Made by a program: the position numbers and the translations under genes. Shown here piece after piece: positions 55,018 to 63,449 of a DNA stretch of 64,000 nucleotides. Source of the stretch: an uncultured Saprospiraceae bacterium (lineage in GTDB: Bacteria; Bacteroidota; Bacteroidia; Chitinophagales; Saprospiraceae). The notes under the pieces were generated by a model. It was not told the DNA's origin. It did not search any database and saw only the letters and a list, made by a program, of their open reading frames with translations. Within the stretch, counting starts at the first letter, position 1. Each line of letters starts with the position of its first letter. The stretch is taken from positions 62,001 to 126,000 of the forward strand of contig CALLWB010000008.1 in NCBI GenBank assembly GCA_938016265.1, read 5' to 3'.

Positions 55018-55755
55018 CTAAACCAATTTATCCAAGACGTATTCTTCTACCCAGCTTGGAATTTTTGTGGAGTAAAATCGGATTTCTTCTGCCTGGATAA
55101 CTTCAGCGACCAGGTAATTGTCTTTTCCTGAATTGTCGAATAAAAAGGTGCGGTGGGTTTCCTGAATAGCATCACTTAATAATCCAAGGGAGTTGTAGTA
55201 GCGGCTGGTAATTTTGTCAGCGGGAACTGGGTGTCCGCCTTTGCTTACGCGGTTATTGACTCTTGAAACATTGATAATCGGAGAATCTGTACATATATAA
55301 TATAGGTAATTTCGATACTCGTTTGCTTTTGAATGCGCAAGAATATCCACTTTTGAGGAATGCGACATTACAGTTTCGAAAGAAAAAGAACTATTTTTTT
55401 TAACTAACTCTCTTCTTAAATATCCGGTGACAAATGCTGCTTCGTAAGAATGTGTGTTCCTAGGAATATTGATAAGAATATTGTCTTTGAGCTGAATGTC
55501 TATGGTAAACCCTTCGAGTTTGGAGCGTTTGTAAAGGGAAGATTTTTTTTTGTATTCTGCTAAGGAATTGGGGTCGACATTTAATTTGTAGTCTGCCAGG
55601 TTTAGGAACCCTTTGTGGCGCAGTTGCTTTTCGATGTCATCAGCATTCAGGTAGTTGCCGATCCAGACTTTTTGTTCTATAGATTCAAAAACGGTGCTTT
55701 TGCCAGAACCATTTGGTCCGGCAAAAACACGCATTCTTTTAATTCTTTTTGGCAT
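55018..55755 (-). CDS. Zeta-toxin-like P-loop kinase
   Basis: This 245-residue protein has a Walker A at residues 13-21 (GPNGSGKST) directly after a basic start, NADDIEKQLR shortly after, and SFSFETVMSH in the middle with the Glu-Thr-Val-Met pattern of zeta-toxin and related P-loop kinases. A long insertion (about 45-105) is rich in Lys and Tyr. VNNRVSKGGHPVPADKITSRY matches the family's Arg/Lys lid region. Zeta toxins phosphorylate UDP-N-acetylglucosamine and block wall synthesis; that activity is inferred, not shown. Its start overlaps the end of a small basic gene by 17 bp. Confidence 0.82.
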   Translation of the reverse strand: MPKRIKRMRVFAGPNGSGKSTVFESIEQKVWIGNYLNADDIEKQLRHKGFLNLADYKLNVDPNSLAEYKKKSSLYKRSKLEGFTIDIQLKDNILINIPRNTHSYEAAFVTGYLRRELVKKNSSFSFETVMSHSSKVDILAHSKANEYRNYLYYICTDSPIINVSRVNNRVSKGGHPVPADKITSRYYNSLGLLSDAIQETHRTFLFDNSGKDNYLVAEVIQAEEIRFYSTKIPSWVEEYVLDKLV

Positions 55756-55984
55756 ATAGCTTTTGTCCTTTCACTATTTTTCGAGTGGTCTTTTTTGGTA
55801 ATGCGCCAATTTTTTGAACTTTACCATCAGGAGTTTCTTGGAAAATTTCTCCATTTTTTAAATAAGTAATAGACAAGCCTACTGCCTTCGATTCGCGAAT
55901 CGCTTTTCTAGAAGACTCTCTAGCTATTTTGCCAAGAGAAGAGGGCTTCTCTTCGTAGTGTCTAAAGTTGTTTTTACGTACCAT
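55739..55984 (-). CDS. Small basic protein overlapping the zeta-like kinase gene, putative antitoxin/partner
   Basis: I chose the ATG at 55984 (81 residues), since the longer frame runs through the divergent paaE promoter. The protein begins MVRKNNFRHYEEKPSSLGKI and contains ARESSRKAIRESKAVGLSIT and then GEIFQETPDGKVQKIG. It is rich in Lys and Arg throughout and ends KGQKLYAKKN. Its last 17 bases overlap the first codons of the kinase gene, so the two are translationally coupled. Small genes in this arrangement with a toxin are often antitoxins; I do not recognise the family. Confidence 0.7.
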   Translation of the reverse strand: MVRKNNFRHYEEKPSSLGKIARESSRKAIRESKAVGLSITYLKNGEIFQETPDGKVQKIGALPKKTTRKIVKGQKLYAKKN

Positions 55985-56075
55985 GACCGAAAAATTTATG
56001 GGGTGTATGTTGCTACTTACAAATACATAACGCAATTGACTACCTGAATCGTTCAATTTATGGAAAAATTTATAC

Positions 56076-56109
56076 TTGACCAAGTATTCCTTACATTTTG
56101 CTAAATTTG
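56076..56109 (+). promoter_or_regulatory. Bacteroidota-type promoter of paaE
   Basis: TTG (56076-56078, within TTGAC) and TAAATTTG (56102-56109) are separated by 23 nt, inside the TTG-N17-23-TAnnTTTG consensus. The transcript would start near 56116, ahead of the ATG at 56140. This rules out the upstream TTG at 56098 as the paaE start, because it lies inside the promoter. Confidence 0.72.
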
Positions 56110-56139
56110 CACAAACTACCAAAAACCACAAATAAGAGA

Positions 56140-57219
56140 ATGCCAGAATTCCATAAATTACAAGTTGCAGACATCAGACGAGAAACACCAGATTGTGTAT
56201 CTATCGCACTCCATGTCCCCGAACAACTACAAGCAGCCTACCAGTTTGTCCCAGGACAATACCTCACCTTCAAACACCAAAGCAATGGCGAGGAGATCAG
56301 ACGATCCTACTCCATTTGCTCAGCCTTGCAAGAAAAAGAATTGCGAGTAGCGGTCAAACAAGTAGAAAATGGTCAGTTCTCCACCTTTGCTAATCATCAA
56401 CTCAAGGTAGGGGATGTGTTGGAAACCATGACACCTACAGGCAACTTTACAGCTTCCATCAATGAAACCCAGCAAAAAAAGTATGTCGCATTTGCTGCAG
56501 GAAGTGGCATTACACCAATTCTGTCCATTTTAAAAACGGTATTGGAGCAAGAGCCCAATAGCCATTTTACATTGTTTTATGGCAACAAAAATTTTGACTC
56601 CATCATCTTCCGAGAAGAAATTGAAGCCTTAAAAAATGTATACCTTGGAAGATTCAGCCTTTATCATGTCCTTAGTAGGGAGATGTTGAATGGTCCATTG
56701 TTTTCTGGTAGAATTGATGCTGGGAAATGCCAAATATTTTGTGAAAAATTAATCGATGTACAAACAATAGATGCATTTTTCGTTTGTGGCCCCTTTTCAA
56801 TGATTACTGCGGTAAGAGATACACTGGCGGATATGCAGATAAACGCCGAAAAAGTCCATTTTGAGTTATTCAACACCCCGGATCAGGTGCCCAAAACTAC
56901 AAAAAAACAAGAGCAACCGAAAGCAACCATTACGGATGCAGATGCGATGGTCACCGTGATCAAAGATGGCATTGCAATGGAAGTCCCTATGCACTTTGAG
57001 GGTACCTCCATCCTAGATGCGGCCATGGCACAAGGAGCAGACCTACCCTACTCTTGTAAAAAGGGAAACTGCTGTACTTGCCGCGGCAAAATACTAGAAG
57101 GGGAATCGCACCTCGCCATCAACTATGCATTGAGAGACGATGAGTTGGAGCGTGGCTATACCTTGACCTGCCAGACATTCCCTAGAAGCAAAAAAGTAGT
57201 TATTTCCTTTGATGAGTAA
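56140..57219 (+). CDS. paaE: 1,2-phenylacetyl-CoA epoxidase, reductase subunit PaaE
   Basis: The 359-residue reductase passes electrons from NADPH through FAD and a [2Fe-2S] cluster to the PaaABC oxygenase. I chose the ATG at 56140 because it lies just after the promoter and begins MPEFHKLQVADIRRETPDCV. The FAD motif RRSYS is at 54-58. The NAD-binding part has FAAGSGITPILSIL. The C-terminal plant-type ferredoxin has cluster Cys306, Cys311, Cys314 and Cys344 (CX4CX2CX29C). It is first in a paaE-paaA-paaB unit. Confidence 0.95.
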   Translation: MPEFHKLQVADIRRETPDCVSIALHVPEQLQAAYQFVPGQYLTFKHQSNGEEIRRSYSICSALQEKELRVAVKQVENGQFSTFANHQLKVGDVLETMTPTGNFTASINETQQKKYVAFAAGSGITPILSILKTVLEQEPNSHFTLFYGNKNFDSIIFREEIEALKNVYLGRFSLYHVLSREMLNGPLFSGRIDAGKCQIFCEKLIDVQTIDAFFVCGPFSMITAVRDTLADMQINAEKVHFELFNTPDQVPKTTKKQEQPKATITDADAMVTVIKDGIAMEVPMHFEGTSILDAAMAQGADLPYSCKKGNCCTCRGKILEGESHLAINYALRDDELERGYTLTCQTFPRSKKVVISFDE

Positions 57220-57281
57220 CCTTTGTTCAGGAAATATATTGGGTGAACGAACAAAAGGACCGTATTATTCGTTTAAAATAT

Positions 57282-57289
57282 TAAATTTG
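57282..57289 (+). promoter_or_regulatory. -7 promoter element before paaA
   Basis: TAAATTTG matches TAnnTTTG, 34 nt before the paaA ATG, inside the 104-bp paaE-paaA gap. No -33 TTG lies at 17-23 nt. It may give extra transcription of paaAB. Confidence 0.45.
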
Positions 57290-57323
57290 TAACGGACATG
57301 CTTCCAATTCAAAACCAGTAGTT

Positions 57324-58289
57324 ATGAGTGACGCAAAAAACATTTCCCTTGAGGAAAAATTCCAGGAAAAAATTGATTCAGACATTCAGATCGAGCCAAA
57401 AGACTGGATGCCAGAACGCTATCGTAAAACGTTGATTCGTCAAATATCGCAACATGCGCACTCTGAGATAGTTGGGATGTTGCCAGAAGGCAATTGGATA
57501 ACACGGGCCCCTTCCCTGCGTCGGAAAGTTGCTTTGCTGGCAAAAGTGCAGGATGAGGCAGGACATGGTTTGTATTTGTATGGCGCGGCAGAAACACTAG
57601 GAGCTAGCCGGGATAGCATGATTCGGGATTTACATTCCGGGAAGGCAAAATATTCTAGTATTTTCAATTATCCGACGCTAACTTGGGCGGATATTGGAGC
57701 AATTGGCTGGCTGGTAGACGGCGCAGCAATCATGAATCAGGTCCCACTTTGTAGTTGTTCTTACGGCCCTTATGCCCGAGCAATGGTACGAGTTTGCAAG
57801 GAGGAAAGTTTTCACCAAAGACAAGGCTTTGAAATTATGATGACCCTTTGCAACGGGACGCCTGAACAAAAAGCCATGGCCCAAGACGCCTTAAATCGGT
57901 GGTGGTGGCCTTCTCTTATGATGTTTGGGCCCAACGATGCAGAATCTAGTCATTCTGCCCAATCAATGGCTTGGAAAATCAAGCGGTTTTCAAATGATGA
58001 ACTACGCCAACGCTTTGTTGACATGTCTGTCCCGCAAGCAAAAATACTGGGAATAACAATTCCAGATCCAGATATAAAATGGAATGAAGAGCGCGGTGAA
58101 CATGACTTTGGAGAAATTGATTGGGAAGAATTTTGGAATGTGGTAAAAGGAAACGGCCCATGCAATAAAGAGCGAATCAAAACCAGAGTGAAGGCATATG
58201 ATGCCGGGAAATGGGTTCGAGATGCCGCGGTGGTTTATTCTGAGAAAAGAAGAAAAAGAAAAGAACAAAATCTATCTAAATCTGCATAA
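57324..58289 (+). CDS. paaA: 1,2-phenylacetyl-CoA epoxidase, catalytic subunit PaaA
   Basis: The 321-residue subunit carries the di-iron centre that epoxidises phenylacetyl-CoA in aerobic phenylacetate breakdown. Iron-binding ExxH motifs are seen at E78-A-G-H81 (in VQDEAGHG) and E161-S-F-H164 (in [15 protein letters not shown]), with E48 in [13 protein letters not shown] as a further ligand candidate. Length and the segment [20 protein letters not shown] match PaaA. It is followed 10 bp later by paaB. Confidence 0.97.
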   Translation: MSDAKNISLEEKFQEKIDSDIQIEPKDWMPERYRKTLIRQISQHAHSEIVGMLPEGNWITRAPSLRRKVALLAKVQDEAGHGLYLYGAAETLGASRDSMIRDLHSGKAKYSSIFNYPTLTWADIGAIGWLVDGAAIMNQVPLCSCSYGPYARAMVRVCKEESFHQRQGFEIMMTLCNGTPEQKAMAQDALNRWWWPSLMMFGPNDAESSHSAQSMAWKIKRFSNDELRQRFVDMSVPQAKILGITIPDPDIKWNEERGEHDFGEIDWEEFWNVVKGNGPCNKERIKTRVKAYDAGKWVRDAAVVYSEKRRKRKEQNLSKSA

Positions 58290-58299
58290 TTAATAATTA

Positions 58300-58857
58300 A
58301 TGAATTCCAACAATTGGCCACTTTGGGAAGTTTTTATACGAAGTAAACTCAGTCATATTCATGTTGGGAGTCTGCATGCTACAGATGCAGATATGGCCTT
58401 GGAAAACGCTCGCGATGTCTACACTCGAAGGATGGAGGGAGTGAGCATTTGGGTCATTCCTTCTATTGAAATCGACGCTTTTGACATGTCTGGGGGTATC
58501 GAAAACCCAACATCAGAAGTCATTCACGCTCATCCAACGTTCGAAGAGGAGCAACCAATTTCGAAAGCCTCTAATAATGAGGATTGGGTACAATGGGAAG
58601 TCTTTTTTAGAACAAAAAAGGGGCTTAGCCACAAACATGTCGGCAGTATCCAATCAGCAACAGCTCAAGGCACCTTAGAAAAAGCACTGGCCATCTACCA
58701 AGATACTTTAAAAGTCACAAACATATGGGCTGTACAGTCTAATCATATAACAGCCAGCAATCCAACAGACAAGGAGGCCTTCTACGATCCTGCAGAGGAC
58801 AAACACTTCCGTCATGCCACTTACTATGACATTCCTGATGAAGTGAAACACATGTAG
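58300..58857 (+). CDS. paaB: Phenylacetyl-CoA epoxidase subunit PaaB, tandem two-domain form
   Basis: The known PaaB is about 95 residues. This one has 185 and contains two PaaB copies. The first, residues about 3-57, reads WPLWEVFIRSKLSHIHVGSL with ALENARDVYTRRMEGVSIWV. The second, residues about 90-185, reads WVQWEVFFRTKKGLSHKHVG with LEKALAIYQDTLKVTNIW and keeps the full C-terminal end (EAFYDPAEDKHFRHATYYDI). The first copy lacks that C-terminal end and two residues in the first loop. A linker rich in Glu and Ser joins them. PaaB bridges PaaAC units; a fused form may fix their spacing. It starts 10 bp after paaA. Confidence 0.93.
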   Translation: MNSNNWPLWEVFIRSKLSHIHVGSLHATDADMALENARDVYTRRMEGVSIWVIPSIEIDAFDMSGGIENPTSEVIHAHPTFEEEQPISKASNNEDWVQWEVFFRTKKGLSHKHVGSIQSATAQGTLEKALAIYQDTLKVTNIWAVQSNHITASNPTDKEAFYDPAEDKHFRHATYYDIPDEVKHM

Positions 58858-59211
58858 TTGCGACCACTCTTTCTCACTACAAAAGCCAATAATTAGATTA
58901 AATTCGATTCCATTTCTGGATAATATCGGTTCGATTTAAGTAAATTACATTGAAAATAAAACAATTTATTTGTCGCCCAAATGACGTAAAAAAGAGAGAC
59001 TTAAGTATATTTTTTTTTAAAATTATTTTTTAACATATCGTTTGCAACCTTTTCCAGCACAAACCCCTCTACTTTAATATAGATAAATAAAAAATTTATT
59101 ATTTGGAGAAAGCATATCGTCTCTAAGTATACTCAAATCTATACACTGCTTGCCCAAACAAGTAATTCTAAAAAACTGATTAACGAACTGCCCAAACGTT
59201 TGCGTTTTTTT

Positions 59212-59243
59212 GTGATTAAAGCAATGCTTTACGCTTTAACCAC
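59212..59243 (+). promoter_or_regulatory. 11-bp hairpin in the adhesin leader
   Basis: GTGATTAAAGC (59212-59222) pairs with GCTTTAACCAC (59233-59243), with one G-U, around a 10-nt loop. It lies just upstream of a terminator-like hairpin in the same leader. Confidence 0.5.
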
Positions 59244-59250
59244 TGTATTC

Positions 59251-59280
59251 CTGTACCTGCTTAAGTACAGTATTTTTTAT
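59251..59280 (+). terminator. Terminator-like hairpin right before the adhesin gene
   Basis: CTGTAC (59251-59256) pairs with GTACAG (59265-59270), followed by TATTTTTTAT. An alternative pairing, ACTGTA (59242-59247) with TACAGT (59266-59271), excludes it. It either ends the paaB transcript or acts as an attenuator for the adhesin gene at 59307. Confidence 0.5.
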
Positions 59281-59306
59281 TTGTTACATCCAAAAAAGAG
59301 TTTCCT

Positions 59307-62300
59307 ATGAAAAAACTTTATTCTAACCTCGCACTCCAATTTATCCTTGTCAGCTTATTAATGGTATTCTCTATTCCAACAATTTTTGCCGTAGACAAGG
59401 AGGAAAATGAAGCATTCGCCAACCCATCCATTGCCTACAGTGGAAAAGTGAGACCAACCTGCAACACTAACTACAGTCCTTACTCCAATGGGACAATTAC
59501 GGTGTATGATCCGACCTATGTCGCAGTTCAATTTGCAATTCTTGAAAACACGCCCTATAGAGCAGGGGTTGAATTTACCCAATGGCAATCCAGCGGTTAT
59601 TTTACAAACCTCGCTCCTGGGAAATACCGAGTACGAGCAAGAAATGCGCAAGGAGTTGAAGTCCAGCTGTCAGGAAGTGTCGTTTTGGACGCGACTTGTT
59701 GCAACAACATATCTAATGGTGGCGATATTGCTACTGATCAAACCATTTGCGGAATATCGACGCCTGGAAATAAAATAAGTACGCAATCAGCAAGCGGTGG
59801 CAATGGCCCGGTTACTTATGTCTGGATGAAAACAACTGGAGATTTTCAAACCTGGACACCAATATTGGGAGCAAATACCGCAAGTTATCAACCAGAGTTA
59901 CTCACTGAAACAACGAGATTCCTTCGATGTGCCAGAAGCAAGGCTTGCGGCTCATTAAGTATCTATGAATCCAGCAAAATTTTTGTGGAAGTTTTGACGA
60001 CGGATATGATTGATGCCAGTATTACTGGGGCGACCAACTGTGCTTCTGCTGACGGATCAATTACGATCTCTCTTACTGCTTATACTGCAGGATTTAGTTA
60101 TGAATATAGTATTGATGGAGGTGCCACGTGGAGTACCAATCCCCAGTTCAACAATCTTCCTCGTGATAAATACACCATTGGAGTGCGGTCTAACAAAGGA
60201 GATGGATGTTTCATAACAGCGGTTATGGAAGTACTTGCACCATCGGATTGCAATGATTTTCCACCAACCACAGAAGGAGATATCAATACGACTATCAAAA
60301 ATACGCCTGTCAATGGAAATGTGCTTACCAATGATACGGATCCTGAAAATGACAACTACTTCGTCAACCCTATTTTGATAACTGATCCTACTAATGGTAG
60401 TGTTACTATCAATCCAGATGGCAGCTATACTTATACTCCGAATACTGGATATCTAGGACCAGATGTATTCGAATATGAAGTTTGCGACGACGGGAATCCT
60501 GTAAAATGTGCAAGTGCTGAAGTCTACATTACTGTAATTGATTTGGATGCTGATCCAGCAACACCTATTTCTACTACCACAACCGGAGTAGGTATCCCTA
60601 ATAACAATGTAGAAGGAAATGTTTTAGCCAACAACTATAATCCAGGAATAGATCTAATCATTAATACCCTACCGACTTCTCTTCCTACCCACGGAACAGT
60701 GACAATAAATCCTGATGGATCATACATCTATACTCCTACTCCAGGGTATGCCGGACCAGATGAGTTTTCCTATGAAGTCTGCAACACAGAAACGCCAGCC
60801 AGTTGTGCAATAAGCGTTGTTCAAATTATAATTAAAGATCTTGAAAATCATCCTCCTGTTGTAACCAACGATGGTTATATTTCTATAAATGGTAACACAA
60901 TAAGTGGCGACGTCACAGCCAATGATACGCACCAAGGACTAGAAAACATAAGTACTACAACAACACCAATCAGCCAACCTGCAGGTGGAACAGTGACTAT
61001 TAATCCTGACGGTACATTTGTGTACAACCCAAATCCGGGCTTCATTGGACAAGATCAATTTGACTATCAAGTTTGCGATGTAAGTGGTGATTGTTCCATA
61101 GCAACAGTCTTTATTCAAGTCACTGGAAACCCTTCGATCAATCAATCTCCTGTTTTCGTACCGGGTTTCGAAATATCAGTTGGAGGAACATCAGTATTAG
61201 GCAATGTCTATAATTATAGTGCAGACCCAAACAGTAGTAATATTTCAGTAGCTACTACTCCAATGGAAATGCCAATGCATGGTTCTGTAACGATTTCGCC
61301 AAATGGCACTTATAGTTATACGCCAAATCCCGGGTATGAGGGAACTGATCAATTCACTTATGAAATTTGTGAAACTAATAATGCCTCCAATTGTACGCAA
61401 GGAGTTATTACGATGAATGTCCTTAACCAAACCATTAACCACGCTCCAATTTCTATTGATGAGACGCATGGTACAGTCACAAATGCCTCACTAGAAGGCC
61501 AAGTACTTCTAAATGATTATGATGTAAAAGGAAGTAGCAACCTTCAGGTAGTGACGGTTGCAATTTCAGCGCCGCAACATGGCACATTGAATATTAATAG
61601 TAATGGAATGTACAGTTATTTACCAATTCAAGGGTATACGGGGATAGATAGATTCGTTTACGAAGTTTGTAATGATGCAAATCCTGCTGCCTGCTCTAGG
61701 GCAACTACTTATATTGTTGTTTATCCTGAAGCATGTTTAGAATTGGACTTAAAAGTTCAATTGGAAGGAGCGATGATTGATCATTTGAATCCATCTAATT
61801 ACCTTACGGTTATGCGTACGGATCTCAATATTTCGCGGGGCCTGCTACCTGGCCAAACACCTAAAAACGCTTTAGTTCAAGGAACACCAGCTGGGCAACC
61901 GTACAATATGACACCTTGGAATTATGAAGGTGCAGAAGGTGCTGGCTGGACAGATGTTGATTATGAATCATTGGCGTCACTGCATGGCGCAGAAGTAGTA
62001 GATTGGATGTTGTTGTCTCTGCGTACTGGAGTCGAAAAATCATCCGAAGTTGCTCAAAACGCAGTGCTGTTATTAGCCGACGGACGAATTGTAGCTGCTG
62101 ATGAAAATTGTTTATTGCCAGGCACTATACAAGGAACTTACTATGTCGTCCTTGAGCATAGAAACCACCTGGGAATAATGACTCAATTTCCGGTCACTGT
62201 TGCAAACAGAACACTTTCGTACGACTTTACGCAAAACAATTCTTATAGAGATTTGCCAAGTCCTACAGGATATGGACAAAAACAATTACCAGCCGGCAAT

Positions 62301-62507
62301 TGGGTAATGTACTCAGGAGACGGACAACAAGTTTTTGACAGTCCAAGTTTTGACATAAATGGAAGTGATAAAGTTTTGTGGTTGGATAACAATGGTATAT
62401 TCGATAGGTACCAAACAGCAGACTTTGATTTGAATGGAGATGTAAGTGGAGTAGACAGAATTTTATGGAATGATAATAACGGAATTACTTCAAGAGTTCC
62501 AAGATAA
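59307..62507 (+). CDS. Large surface adhesin: SprB-like and cadherin-like repeats, dockerin-like C-terminal module
   Basis: The 1066-residue product has a signal peptide (cleavage near IFAVD). Residues about 45-320 include SprB-like segments (NGTITVYDPTYVAVQFAILE; DGSITISLTAYTAGF and SIDGGATWSTNPQFNNLP). Residues about 318-808 are five repeats of about 97 residues of cadherin/Ig type, each with GTVTINPDGSYxYTP-like, GPDxFxYEVC and a final beta-strand. Residues about 810-1066 are the module shared with the proteins at 5891 and 39586, ending in calcium-loop repeats (DINGSDKVLW; DFDLNGDVSGVDRILW) and VPR. It has no classical T9SS domain. It sits inside the phenylacetate cluster with its own leader and terminator. 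Confidence 0.88.
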   Translation: MKKLYSNLALQFILVSLLMVFSIPTIFAVDKEENEAFANPSIAYSGKVRPTCNTNYSPYSNGTITVYDPTYVAVQFAILENTPYRAGVEFTQWQSSGYFTNLAPGKYRVRARNAQGVEVQLSGSVVLDATCCNNISNGGDIATDQTICGISTPGNKISTQSASGGNGPVTYVWMKTTGDFQTWTPILGANTASYQPELLTETTRFLRCARSKACGSLSIYESSKIFVEVLTTDMIDASITGATNCASADGSITISLTAYTAGFSYEYSIDGGATWSTNPQFNNLPRDKYTIGVRSNKGDGCFITAVMEVLAPSDCNDFPPTTEGDINTTIKNTPVNGNVLTNDTDPENDNYFVNPILITDPTNGSVTINPDGSYTYTPNTGYLGPDVFEYEVCDDGNPVKCASAEVYITVIDLDADPATPISTTTTGVGIPNNNVEGNVLANNYNPGIDLIINTLPTSLPTHGTVTINPDGSYIYTPTPGYAGPDEFSYEVCNTETPASCAISVVQIIIKDLENHPPVVTNDGYISINGNTISGDVTANDTHQGLENISTTTTPISQPAGGTVTINPDGTFVYNPNPGFIGQDQFDYQVCDVSGDCSIATVFIQVTGNPSINQSPVFVPGFEISVGGTSVLGNVYNYSADPNSSNISVATTPMEMPMHGSVTISPNGTYSYTPNPGYEGTDQFTYEICETNNASNCTQGVITMNVLNQTINHAPISIDETHGTVTNASLEGQVLLNDYDVKGSSNLQVVTVAISAPQHGTLNINSNGMYSYLPIQGYTGIDRFVYEVCNDANPAACSRATTYIVVYPEACLELDLKVQLEGAMIDHLNPSNYLTVMRTDLNISRGLLPGQTPKNALVQGTPAGQPYNMTPWNYEGAEGAGWTDVDYESLASLHGAEVVDWMLLSLRTGVEKSSEVAQNAVLLLADGRIVAADENCLLPGTIQGTYYVVLEHRNHLGIMTQFPVTVANRTLSYDFTQNNSYRDLPSPTGYGQKQLPAGNWVMYSGDGQQVFDSPSFDINGSDKVLWLDNNGIFDRYQTADFDLNGDVSGVDRILWNDNNGITSRVPR
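60260..61728 (+). repeat. Five tandem cadherin/Ig-like domain repeats
   Basis: Units of about 97 codons start near 60260, 60552, 60848, 61138 and 61437. Each contains a GNV-like turn, a G-T/S-V-T-I-N/S-P-x-G-x-Y core and an E-V-C strand. The fifth is the most diverged (GTLNINSNGMYSYLP). Confidence 0.85.
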
Positions 62508-62561
62508 TATTTTAGTGTTATGGAGCGAACTCCATGTCCCTATCCTTTAGTTCGACAAACT

Positions 62562-62597
62562 AAGCCTCACTTTATATTTAAGGTGAGGCTTTTTTTG
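62562..62597 (+). terminator. Rho-independent terminator of the adhesin gene
   Basis: AAGCCTCAC (62562-62570) pairs with GTGAGGCTT (62583-62591), followed by TTTTTTG. It lies 55 bp after the stop codon and separates the adhesin gene from paaC. Confidence 0.9.
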
Positions 62598-62627
62598 TCA
62601 GATGTTTCGAAGTGAACGAACTGTTCT

Positions 62628-62635
62628 TATCTTTG
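62628..62635 (+). promoter_or_regulatory. -7 promoter element of paaC-paaD
   Basis: TATCTTTG matches TAnnTTTG. A TTTCG sequence lies about 18 nt upstream, an imperfect -33. Transcription would start near 62642. Two very short frames (ATGs at 62643 and 62659) lie between it and the TTG start of paaC. Confidence 0.48.
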
Positions 62636-62683
62636 TTTAATTATGAAGTTGTTCAATAATGACTCAATTTAAAATCTATTGTT

Positions 62684-63445
62684 TTGAATAAAAATACTTC
62701 CTCTTTAATAACTTATCTATTAAGAATTGCAGATAATAATCTGATCCTTGGACATCGGGTTTCGGAATGGTGTGGCCATGGTCCAATTTTGGAACAAGAT
62801 ATTGCGCTGACCAATGTCGCCCTTGATTTGATCGGACAATCAAGAAACTATTATCAATATATCGCAGAGCTGGCTGGAGAAGGAAAAACGGAAGACGATT
62901 TTGCTTATTTACGCGACGTCTACGACTTCAAGAATTTGTTGTTGGTCGAGCAGCCGAACGGACATTTTGGAGACACTATCGTCCGTCAATTTTTATATGA
63001 TGCGTTCAATTATTATTTCAATCAAGAACTAAAAAAGAGTACCGATGAACGAATAGCTGCTATCGCAGAGAAATCCTTGAAGGAAATTACTTATCATCTA
63101 AGATTTAGCTCTGAGTGGGTCATCCGCCTAGGAGATGGAACAGACGAGAGCCATCAAAAAATACAAACCTCTGTAGACGACCACTGGGCATTCACCGGCG
63201 AGTTCTTCGAAGAAGATGCAATAGACAAAGAACTAATTGCAAGCGGAGCAGGCGTCAATTTGCAAATCGTCAAATCACTTTGGGAACAAAAGGTAAAAGA
63301 CATTCTTCAGGAAGCCACCATCAAATTGCCAGAATCAGGCTGGATGCAAACTGGTGGCAAACACGGAAAACACAGTGAACACCTTGGATTTATTCTTGCC
63401 GATCTTCAGTTTTTACAGCGCGCCTACCCTGGTGCAAAATGGTAA
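62684..63445 (+). CDS. paaC: 1,2-phenylacetyl-CoA epoxidase, structural subunit PaaC
   Basis: The 253-residue subunit is the PaaA-like partner without the metal site and forms the PaaAC core. It shows LILGHRVSEWCGHGPILEQD, IALTNVALDLIGQSRNYYQY, FGDTIVRQFLYDAFNYYFNQ and KEITYHLRFSSEWVIRLGDG, the PaaC signature. The start is a TTG at 62684, since no in-frame ATG lies upstream before a stop at 62660; this start gives the normal N-terminal length. A 10-codon frame (62659-62691) overlaps the start and could couple translation. paaD follows after 4 bp. Confidence 0.95.
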   Translation: MNKNTSSLITYLLRIADNNLILGHRVSEWCGHGPILEQDIALTNVALDLIGQSRNYYQYIAELAGEGKTEDDFAYLRDVYDFKNLLLVEQPNGHFGDTIVRQFLYDAFNYYFNQELKKSTDERIAAIAEKSLKEITYHLRFSSEWVIRLGDGTDESHQKIQTSVDDHWAFTGEFFEEDAIDKELIASGAGVNLQIVKSLWEQKVKDILQEATIKLPESGWMQTGGKHGKHSEHLGFILADLQFLQRAYPGAKW

Positions 63446-63449
63446 TCAA

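Larger units (their letters stand above)
58858..59306. other. Structured leader before the adhesin gene, 449 bp
   Basis: No gene is seen. The last 100 bp hold two or three consecutive hairpins, the final one followed by TATTTTTTATTT and ending 26 nt before the adhesin ATG (separate entries). The upstream part is AT-rich. Confidence 0.5.

Noticed and set aside
56098-56139. Upstream TTG start for paaE
   Set aside because: It lies inside the -7 promoter element, so it would not be in the mRNA.
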